From: Candidatus Ornithospirochaeta stercorigallinarum
GTDB lineage: Bacteria; Spirochaetota; Spirochaetia; Sphaerochaetales; Sphaerochaetaceae
Direction: 5' to 3'
Length of the DNA stretch: 40,070 bases
Assembly: GCA_018711525.1 (NCBI GenBank)
Contig: DVIF01000009.1
Location: forward strand, 1-40,070
Both the position numbers and the translations under genes were made by a program. A model generated the notes under the pieces. That model was not told the DNA's origin, searched no databases, and worked only from the letters and a program-made list of their open reading frames with translations. Shown in pieces: positions 33,799-40,070 of the stretch (positions are counted from its first letter, which is position 1; every line of letters begins with the position of its first letter).

Positions 33799-36700
33799 TC
33801 AAAGCTGTGAGTCTATGTGCTTCAGCCTTCTCATATCATATTCGAGAAGCTGGTTGTTAAGGCTCTCAGGGTCATCGAACCTCTTTTCCCTTCTGGTATT
33901 GAAGAGTGAATAGAGGACAGGAGACAAGAGCAGCGTCAGGAACGCACCCGTTGTGATACCACCCACGAACGTGAGTGCTATAGGCTGCATCATCTCCGAG
34001 CCCTCCCCTGGGAAGAAAGCCATAGGGATAAGGCCCAGGATTGTCGTGAGGGTCGTCATGAGGATAGGACGCAGCCTTCCACGTGCGGCCTGGAGACAAG
34101 CCTCCCTTACAGGCACCTTCTGACGCACAAGACGGTTGATACAGTCGATAAGAACAATACCGTTGTTAACAACGACTCCGATGAGTGCGACGATTCCGAC
34201 AATCGAGAAGAGAGTGAAATCGGCACCATAGAAGACATGCACCCATATTACACCGATCAAAAGCAGAGGTATGGTTACGAATATGATCAGAGGGTCTATG
34301 AGGGACTCGAACTGAGCTGCCATAACCGCATAGACAAGGAACAGTGCAAGAAGGACAATCATGACAAGTGTCGGACCGAACTCGCTGAAATCACTCATCT
34401 CTCCTGTCTGCTCTATCGTCACCCCTTCAGGAAGTACGAGATAATCAGCAAGAGCCTGATCCACGAGAGCCTGGACCTCACTTGTGGAATACCCTTCGGC
34501 AAGACCGCCGGTGACATGGTTGACCCTGACCTTGTTCTCTCTCTGAATCCTCCTGGGGCTCGTACCTTCATTGAACTCTGTGAACGTCTCGAGCCTTACA
34601 TTTCCATGTGTGGCACTTGGAACGGTGATGGAAGAGAGGTTGTTGATCTGACTGATCTCAGAATCATCGAGCTTGACCACAACATCATAGGATGTTTCCG
34701 TACTGAAAGTAGATAGCTGTGTAGCCGTCAGCCCCGTAAGGGCTGCAGCGAGGGTTGATGAGAGCTCCGAGACAGATACACCCATCTCACGTGCAAGGTC
34801 GTAATCGACAGTTACCTCCACTTTCGGAGAACCGTTCTCAAGGTCTGTATCAAGGTCGACGACCTCAGGGACATGCTCAGTAAGAATGCTTACGATGTCA
34901 TTTGCAACCTGAAGGGCCGCATCCTCGTTCTCGCTATGAATCGAAACCTGGATTGGATTGGAGAATCCACGACCGGAACTGAGGGTCCATGTAGCTTCCG
35001 GCCTCTCTACAGTAAGAGGACGGATCATGTTCTGAACATCTACAGCAGAATATACCTGGCTCTCGAGGTCTGGAAGAGCCAGTGTGATGCTTCCTGTATT
35101 CGAGGATCCAACCTGCATGGTAATCGACTCATATGCATCTTCAGGAACAGTCTCCACGATACGCTGCTGCATATCAAAGACATACTCCCTTGTGACCTCC
35201 TGAGTCGTTCCAGGCTCGAGGGAAAGGCTCAGGCTTACCTCGTCATCCGTGGTCATGGCAGGAGTAAGGCTTATTCCCATGTCTGCAAACTGTACCAGGC
35301 TGAACGCAAGAAGCGCGACAAGCAGGACTATCAGCAGAAGGCGATGAGAGAGGAAGTAGTCGAGGACACGTGCATATGCATTCCTCATCTTCTCCTCGAA
35401 GTTCGCCATCGCAGTATCAATGACTCTCAGTGGCTTGAACTTAAGAGGCTTCTGAGTCCTTGTGTTTATTCTCAATATGCTTCCGCAAAGGGCAGGAACA
35501 AGAGTGACGGATACGAAGAGAGAACATGCAAGCGAGATACAAACAGTAATCACAAGGTCCTGGAACATGATACCCATCATCCCAAGCTCATACTTGTATA
35601 TGATGAAAGGTACGAATACACAGAGCGTTGTAAGGGTTGATGCTACAATTGCAAGGAACATGTTCTTCGATCCGAGGATTGCAGCGATTGCACTCTTCTC
35701 CCCCTGCTGACGGAATGAGTATGTGTTTTCCAAGATGATGATGGAGGCATCTACGATCATACCGATACCAAGGATAAGTCCGCTCATACTCATGCTGTTG
35801 ACACTCATACCAGAGATACTCATGATCATCAGCGTGATGAGAACACATATAGGCATCGAGAGGGAGATGATGATGGTCGTCTTTATACCACGCAGGAAGA
35901 CGAAGATGATGAGAGCGGCAAGGATGACACCTTCGATAAGGGAGCTGTAGACGGCATCCATCGTCTGCGTGATCATCTCTGTGGAGTCTCTCTGGACGGA
36001 AAGCACAACACCGTCTGGAAGCTGTGCCTGGATTTCAGGGAGGGCTGCTATTACGGCGGCTGCGACAGTCGTCTCATTGCTGTCTGAATCATTTGACACA
36101 CTAAGTGTTACAACCCTTTCATTATTATAGTAGCTTTCCCTTCCGCCACGCTCTTCAGAGCGTACTACATCTGCTATGTCGCGCACGAGCACAGGATAGC
36201 CGCTGATTGTAGCAACTAGGGTGTTTTCTATCTCATCGATGCTCCTGTATCTTCCATCAACGGTTATCTGGTAGTCCACTCCGTTCTGTGTGATCTCACC
36301 TGTGGTGCTCTGGATGTTCCTGGCAGCGACCGCGGCACTGATCTGGGAGAGTGTAACCCCATAGGCCTCCATACGGTTGGGAGATACGAGGATATCGTAT
36401 TCGATATTGCTTCCACCGAAGGAATCGACCTGGCTTACTCCCTCGATTCTCTCAATAAGGGGGCTTACTGTCTCATCAGCGATGACCTGAAGCTCATCGA
36501 CCGTCATATCACCAGTAAGCATAAGGCGGAGGATCGTCGTATTTCCAGAGGCATCAAATGTCATGACCGTAGGACTCTCAGCCCAGTCCGGGAGAGCCCT
36601 TGTGATACGGGTCACCGCACTCTGAACGGAATCCTGAGCCTCATCTATATCTGTTCCATATTCAAACTGCAGGACGACGGAACAAGAACCCTCACTGCTG

Positions 36701-36948
36701 ACGCTGGTCATCGTATCGAGGTTCTCGATATTGCCTACAGCATCCTCGATCACTTCTGCGACCTGAAGTTCGACCTCTTCCGGGCCTGCATCGTTACAGC
36801 TGACCATGACGGAGACGACAGGCATCTCAACAGAAGGATAGAGAGCTATATCCAATCGAGGTAAGAAAACTATGGCTATTACGGCGATGAGCAGATAGAC
36901 CATCGTCATAAGAACTGGACGTCTTACCGATAATTCAGCAACTGTCAT
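33799..36948 (-). CDS. RND family efflux permease (HAE1/AcrB-type)
   Basis: A 1049-residue inner-membrane proton antiporter of the resistance-nodulation-division family, with twelve predicted helices and two large periplasmic loops. The N-terminus LSVRRPVLMTMVYLLI is typical. The proton-relay helix 4 contains GIGMIVDASIIILEN, with a single Asp where AcrB has two, a variant common in this clade. The C-terminal repeat has GVVVNNGIVLID and the RPILMTTLTTILGLIPMA loop. It is the last gene of a tolC-adaptor-permease operon, starting 14 nt after the adaptor stop. It probably expels drugs, bile salts or lipids through TolC; the substrate is not evident. Confidence 0.95.
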   Translation of the reverse strand: MTVAELSVRRPVLMTMVYLLIAVIAIVFLPRLDIALYPSVEMPVVSVMVSCNDAGPEEVELQVAEVIEDAVGNIENLDTMTSVSSEGSCSVVLQFEYGTDIDEAQDSVQSAVTRITRALPDWAESPTVMTFDASGNTTILRLMLTGDMTVDELQVIADETVSPLIERIEGVSQVDSFGGSNIEYDILVSPNRMEAYGVTLSQISAAVAARNIQSTTGEITQNGVDYQITVDGRYRSIDEIENTLVATISGYPVLVRDIADVVRSEERGGRESYYNNERVVTLSVSNDSDSNETTVAAAVIAALPEIQAQLPDGVVLSVQRDSTEMITQTMDAVYSSLIEGVILAALIIFVFLRGIKTTIIISLSMPICVLITLMIMSISGMSVNSMSMSGLILGIGMIVDASIIILENTYSFRQQGEKSAIAAILGSKNMFLAIVASTLTTLCVFVPFIIYKYELGMMGIMFQDLVITVCISLACSLFVSVTLVPALCGSILRINTRTQKPLKFKPLRVIDTAMANFEEKMRNAYARVLDYFLSHRLLLIVLLVALLAFSLVQFADMGISLTPAMTTDDEVSLSLSLEPGTTQEVTREYVFDMQQRIVETVPEDAYESITMQVGSSNTGSITLALPDLESQVYSAVDVQNMIRPLTVERPEATWTLSSGRGFSNPIQVSIHSENEDAALQVANDIVSILTEHVPEVVDLDTDLENGSPKVEVTVDYDLAREMGVSVSELSSTLAAALTGLTATQLSTFSTETSYDVVVKLDDSEISQINNLSSITVPSATHGNVRLETFTEFNEGTSPRRIQRENKVRVNHVTGGLAEGYSTSEVQALVDQALADYLVLPEGVTIEQTGEMSDFSEFGPTLVMIVLLALFLVYAVMAAQFESLIDPLIIFVTIPLLLIGVIWVHVFYGADFTLFSIVGIVALIGVVVNNGIVLIDCINRLVRQKVPVREACLQAARGRLRPILMTTLTTILGLIPMAFFPGEGSEMMQPIALTFVGGITTGAFLTLLLSPVLYSLFNTRREKRFDDPESLNNQLLEYDMRRLKHIDSQL

Positions 36949-36962
36949 CTAATCCGCCCTCC

Positions 36963-37886
36963 TTATACGATGGAAACTGACGTGCCGTCCGAAACGTTTC
37001 CAGCTGTTACGACGACATCCCCTTCCTCAATGCCGGAAAGGATAACGACCTCTGTTGAATTGCTGCTTCCTGTCTCTACAACAGTCCTTACAGCCTTACC
37101 ATCTTCCACCACATATACGACAGAATCTCCTGCATATGATCCGATTGCGGAAGACGGGACGATGAGAGCATCTTCAATCTCCTCTGTAACAAGGTCGATC
37201 GAGACATACATGCCTTCAAGAATTCCATCATGCTCCCCAGTGAACGAAAGCTCTACAGGAAGGGTTCTATTCGTCGTATTCAGGATAGGAGCCATATAGC
37301 TTATCTCTACAGGATAGCTTCTATCAGGATAAGCTATGGATGTGACACTTCCCTCAAGTCCGATTGAGAGTGTTGAGATATAACGCTCAGGAATCAGGGT
37401 GGAGACATAAAGGGCCTTTTCCGGCATTACAGTTATGATTGGAGTAGATGCACTTACAGAAGAGCCTGCAGTAGCGTCGATAGAGAGGACAGTGCCGCTC
37501 ACCTTTGCAGTAACCGGGCTCATCTCATACTGGCTTCCAGGACGTGATGGGTCGACATATGCAACAACATCCCCTGCACTGACGCTGTCACCTCTCTTAA
37601 CCTGTACGCTCTTAAGAGTGCCTGATGTCTCGGGAAGGACGCTGATATTATCATCATCTGTGGTGACTTCCCCCTGGAACCTTGTGGTCTGGATGAAAGT
37701 ATCCTTTTCCGCAGCGGTTGCAGAGACGTTTATAACGACATCTTCATTCGTAACCTGCACCGCCCTTTCCACCTCCTCTTCAGGGCTGTACATCTTATAA
37801 ACTGTAGCTCCGACAAGGAGCAGACAGATCAGGACGAGAATCACTGTAACTGTTCTATCAAATCCACTAGATTTCTTCTTTTCCAT
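36963..37886 (-). CDS. RND periplasmic adaptor (membrane fusion protein)
   Basis: A 307-residue HlyD/AcrA-type adaptor. A single N-terminal membrane helix (VTVILVLICLLLVGATVY) is followed by a lipoyl/barrel-sandwich domain (PETSGTLKSVQVKRGDSVSA, then DVVAYVDPS). The β-barrel and membrane-proximal domains follow (ALIVPSSAIGSYAGDSVVYV, GIEEGDVVVTAG). No long α-hairpin is visible, so it belongs to the short-hairpin kind. The ATG at 37886 has GGAG 6 nt upstream; an ATG at 37901 that overlaps the TolC stop (TAATG) would add five residues. It joins the permease to the outer-membrane TolC channel. Confidence 0.92.
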   Translation of the reverse strand: MEKKKSSGFDRTVTVILVLICLLLVGATVYKMYSPEEEVERAVQVTNEDVVINVSATAAEKDTFIQTTRFQGEVTTDDDNISVLPETSGTLKSVQVKRGDSVSAGDVVAYVDPSRPGSQYEMSPVTAKVSGTVLSIDATAGSSVSASTPIITVMPEKALYVSTLIPERYISTLSIGLEGSVTSIAYPDRSYPVEISYMAPILNTTNRTLPVELSFTGEHDGILEGMYVSIDLVTEEIEDALIVPSSAIGSYAGDSVVYVVEDGKAVRTVVETGSSNSTEVVILSGIEEGDVVVTAGNVSDGTSVSIV

Positions 37887-37900
37887 TTTATTCTCCATCA

Positions 37901-39226
37901 TTACTTTTCAGCATAGAGAGTTACGAGACTCTCGTAATCGATATCCAACATAAAAGAGAGAGCGTACACATTCTGTATGTATTCACTCTCGGCATTGATC
38001 AACTCAATCTGTGCACTGCTTAGTGCATCCATCCTGGTCTGAAGATCAGAGAAGGATGTCAGCCCTGCATTATATGATTCAAGTGCAAGATCGTAAGTGT
38101 TCTGAGCGACTTCAACCTTCTTTGAGGTTATCTCGATGTTGCTTCTGTTCTGCTCTATCGATGTAAGGGTGCTTCTTAATGCACTTATATAGTCTTTTCT
38201 TCCTGCATTAAGCTCAAGCTTGCTTATCTCAACAGAATCCTCTGCATTCTTCAAGCTGTTGTTTGCACTGCTTCCTGGAATATAAGAGCTGATAGGAATT
38301 GAGACTGTTACTGTAGCAGAAGCTACATCATTAAAATTATTTTCTGCAGAAGGAGGATAATTCATATATGCATCTCCTCCCAAATTATAATTCAAAGCAA
38401 GAGAAACGTTTGGATAGAGACTTGAAACCTGCTGAAGTGTTAGAGCAGCTTCTGAAGTGGCGACAGAAGCATGAAGCATCTTAATCGTGTTTGAACTCTC
38501 ACCATATTTATTATAAAGCTCTTCTGCTGTCGGGAGAGAAAGATATACGATTTCAGGAAAATCAGTAACATCGAACTCCCCTTCTATACCTGTAAGGGTT
38601 CTGAATGCATCCTGGGAGAGGACATATGCATCCTGCAGCTGCTTCAGGGCATACTCGTAATTGAGAACGCTCAGCTCTGCATTTGAAAGCTCCAGACTTG
38701 TTACAAGACCTGAATCATAAGCGGCTTTTGTATCATCATAGGCTCTTTCCGCGGCTGCAAGATCATTCTCCATGCTCTCAAGACTTCTCTTGGAAGAAAC
38801 GAGTGTCCAATAGGATTTAGTGATACCTTGCTCCAAGTCAGATAAGCTCATAGCATAAGTCAGGTTTGCAATAGTCCTCTTTGCATTGTTTACGGCAGTG
38901 GTGCCAATCATGCTTGTTCCAAGTCCCATGGTGATTCCAATATCGAATCCCGCATTACCATTACCACTCATCTTATCGAGTGTTGTATTTCCAAGCATGC
39001 TGCCATTGATGGTAGCAGACCCGGTTAATGACAAATCCGGTATGTATTGAGATGCGTTGCTTGCGCTTCTCAGGGAAGATTGCAGCTCAAGACGTGCAAT
39101 CTCCATATCCGTACTGTTTTCCATCGCACTTTCAATGGCCTCGCTTAGCGTGATGACAGGAGCATCCGCACAAAGTGGCATTAGAAGTGACAACAGGAGC
39201 ACAGGGACAAGAAGGATTTTCCTCAT
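37901..39226 (-). CDS. TolC family outer-membrane efflux protein
   Basis: A 441-residue protein with a signal peptide (MRKILLVPVLLLSLLMPLCA, cleavage after Ala20). It has two repeats of long amphipathic helices typical of TolC/OEP (VITLSEAIESAMENSTDMEI, YDDTKAAYDSGLVTSLEL, and YNAGLTSFSDLQTRMDALSS). It forms the trimeric exit duct through the outer membrane. AGGAG lies 6 nt before the ATG at 39226. It is the first gene of the three-gene pump operon, and its stop overlaps the alternative adaptor start. An inverted repeat 52-69 bp upstream of the start codon is a candidate operator. No regulator gene is adjacent. Confidence 0.93.
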   Translation of the reverse strand: MRKILLVPVLLLSLLMPLCADAPVITLSEAIESAMENSTDMEIARLELQSSLRSASNASQYIPDLSLTGSATINGSMLGNTTLDKMSGNGNAGFDIGITMGLGTSMIGTTAVNNAKRTIANLTYAMSLSDLEQGITKSYWTLVSSKRSLESMENDLAAAERAYDDTKAAYDSGLVTSLELSNAELSVLNYEYALKQLQDAYVLSQDAFRTLTGIEGEFDVTDFPEIVYLSLPTAEELYNKYGESSNTIKMLHASVATSEAALTLQQVSSLYPNVSLALNYNLGGDAYMNYPPSAENNFNDVASATVTVSIPISSYIPGSSANNSLKNAEDSVEISKLELNAGRKDYISALRSTLTSIEQNRSNIEITSKKVEVAQNTYDLALESYNAGLTSFSDLQTRMDALSSAQIELINAESEYIQNVYALSFMLDIDYESLVTLYAEK

Positions 39227-39277
39227 ATATTACTCCTAATAAAATAACCGATGTATTTTTCCAACAACTTTTCACTA

Positions 39278-39295
39278 CAGACATAAACATGTCTG
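39278..39295. promoter_or_regulatory. Inverted repeat upstream of the efflux operon
   Basis: CAGACAT-AAAC-ATGTCTG has perfect 7-bp arms and a 4-bp centre. It lies between the tolC gene (minus) and the small hydrophobic ORF (plus), and could be an operator for either. No confident -35/-10 pair is seen beside it. Confidence 0.5.
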
Positions 39296-39335
39296 CCTAC
39301 TATCCGTTATATATCAAAACAGGAGGAAAAAGCGA

Positions 39336-39404
39336 GTGTTTCAGATTGTCATTTCAGTGATTTGGATATGGATTTTCTGTGTATTAACACTTTTAAAACA
39401 ATAG
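39336..39404 (+). CDS. 22-residue hydrophobic peptide (putative small membrane protein)
   Basis: A short frame starts with GTG at 39336 and stops with TAG at 39402-39404. AGGAGG, the perfect Shine-Dalgarno, lies 9 nt upstream (39321-39326), which is rarely seen by chance in this AT-rich spacer. The 22-residue product (start FQIVISVIWIWIFCVLTLLK, ending Q) is almost entirely hydrophobic, with a lysine near the end, and could span the membrane once. Type I toxins and small membrane regulators have this form. No antisense RNA or second gene is evident. It could also be a leader peptide. There is no family assignment; a chance frame remains possible. Confidence 0.45.
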   Translation: MFQIVISVIWIWIFCVLTLLKQ

Positions 39405-39667
39405 TTTAAAAGAATTCGGGAAAATCAGAAATGAATTTAGGTATCTAAGAAGATATCATGGCGGTTCTATAATACCGTTTAGTACCAGGAACAGCAATTT
39501 CTCAAAACATCTAAACATCATTAAATGGTTTAAGATATCTGTATTTTGTGTGACACTTAAGAGACCTAAAACCTAACAGAAAACAAATGGAAACAACTTA
39601 ACAAAGCAAAACAACAAACGAGCATATTTTCAAGCTGAGGACATATCGACCCAATTAAAAAAACATT

Positions 39668-39714
39668 ATTCGTCGTCAAAATCGATGCAGAATATCAAAT
39701 ATTCGTCGTTAAAA
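39668..39714. repeat. Direct repeat ATTCGTCGTYAAAA, 33 bp apart
   Basis: Two copies differ at one base and start exactly 33 bp apart, about three helical turns. A weaker third copy (ATCGTCGAAAA) occurs near 39842. The spacing suggests binding sites on one face of the DNA. Confidence 0.5.
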
Positions 39715-39868
39715 CATTCTTATATATAATTAATTTATTTTATGTAGAGAAATTATTGTAAAATTTAAAAATATTGCAGTTTGAATTACTGTAAGGGGCA
39801 AAATACGTCAAGCAGATTGCATAAGATACATATGATATTTCATCGTCGAAAACAATAAAGAACAAAGA

Positions 39869-39895
39869 ATAAGATGCTCTATCTTATCTTATAAT
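39869..39895 (+). promoter_or_regulatory. Inverted repeat next to a TATAAT box
   Basis: ATAAGAT (39869-39875) and ATCTTAT (39881-39887) form a perfect 7-bp inverted repeat directly before TATAAT (39890-39895). A good -35 is missing at the expected distance, so an activator-dependent or repressed promoter for the downstream exported-protein gene is possible. Confidence 0.4.
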
Positions 39896-40011
39896 TATTC
39901 GAACTAAATTATCAAAATGACAATAAGACGAGAACTGCACCCTACTCTTCATTGTACGACTAAAAACAGAGTGAAACATATGCATTTCTTCTATTTTCCC
40001 GACGAGGAAGT

Positions 40012-40070
40012 ATGAAAAAGATACTTACAATTCTTACAGTTGCACTTCTCGCATGTTCAACTGTATTCGC
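40012..40070 (+). CDS. N-terminus of an exported protein (partial)
   Basis: The first 19 codons run from the ATG at 40012 to the window end, behind GAGGAAG 2-3 nt upstream. They encode a typical signal peptide (MKKILTILTVALLACSTVF). The LLAC at residues 12-15 could be a relaxed spirochaetal lipobox, or cleavage by signal peptidase I could follow the STVFA stretch. The mature protein lies outside the window, so its function cannot be told. Confidence 0.75.
   Translation, partial: MKKILTILTVALLACSTVF

Larger units (their letters stand above)
39405..40011. other. AT-rich non-coding region with short repeats
   Basis: No gene is seen in this stretch. It holds a near-identical repeat ATTCGTCGT(C/T)AAAA at 39668-39681 and 39701-39714, a related ATCGTCGAAAA near 39842, an inverted repeat ATAAGAT/ATCTTAT at 39869-39887, and a TATAAT at 39890-39895. 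It is likely the control region for the gene starting at 40012. Confidence 0.5.

Noticed and set aside
34873-35640. A 255-codon plus-strand frame opposite the RND permease
   Set aside because: It is antisense to a clear, well-conserved gene and shows no recognisable motif or start signal.

Overview
The window reads as chromosomal DNA of a diderm, probably host-associated, fermentative bacterium. I lean towards a spirochaete (Treponema/Sphaerochaeta-like). The reasons are a spirochaete-style lipoprotein signal (LLASC), β-barrel-type proteins ending in Phe, a TolC/RND envelope system, frequent AGA/AGG and ATA codons, and a gut-type gene set (hexuronate use, fused FeoAB, Na+/H+ antiporter). This is an inference; no rRNA or marker gene is present. 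Nearly every gene is of ordinary housekeeping or transport type. The unusual material lies in the left edge, the tRNA-Arg/XRE region and the AT-rich right edge.

Left to right: 1-2.6 kb is an accessory-looking edge with a truncated acidic Sel1-like protein, a frameshifted small gene, an AAA_14/DUF4143 ATPase and a decayed spacer. 2.6-8.7 kb holds an ADP-ribosylglycohydrolase with a GNAT acetyltransferase, an NhaC antiporter, a divergent TetR/MATE pair, and a DUF362 gene with a palindromic operator over its -35, closed by a strong terminator. 8.8-12 kb is a lipoprotein followed by a predicted outer-membrane barrel. 12-17.2 kb holds a phosphatase/zinc-ribbon pair, a PAP2 phosphatase, and a minus-strand run of UDP-sugar dehydrogenase, L-cysteine desulfidase-like protein and DEDDh exonuclease. 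17.3-20.4 kb is a FeoA-FeoB fusion and a NYN-LOTUS protein. 20.4-24.8 kb is a heterodimeric ABC exporter with one degenerate ATP site, coupled to an unknown protein.

Around 25 kb lie tRNA-Arg(CCG), a small XRE regulator behind two palindromes, and about 150 bp of nested complementary segments that could fold into a long 6S-like hairpin RNA. 25.6-27 kb holds a nitroreductase and a YitT-type membrane protein. 27.2-31.4 kb is a compact hexuronate operon (uxuA, gntR, uxuB) whose genes overlap. It is driven from a promoter whose -10 lies inside an 18-bp perfect palindrome, with a nagB-like gene diverging from it. 31.4-33.7 kb has a solitary tyrosine recombinase and a threonine aldolase. 33.8-39.2 kb is a TolC / periplasmic adaptor / RND pump operon. 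The last 0.85 kb is AT-rich and holds a 22-codon hydrophobic ORF with a perfect Shine-Dalgarno, inverted and direct repeats, and the start of an exported protein.

The best candidates for something undescribed are the structured element at 25.40-25.55 kb, the 22-aa hydrophobic peptide at 39.34 kb, and the regulatory palindromes at 7.72, 30.56 and 39.28 kb. No complete, obviously novel multi-gene system was recognised.
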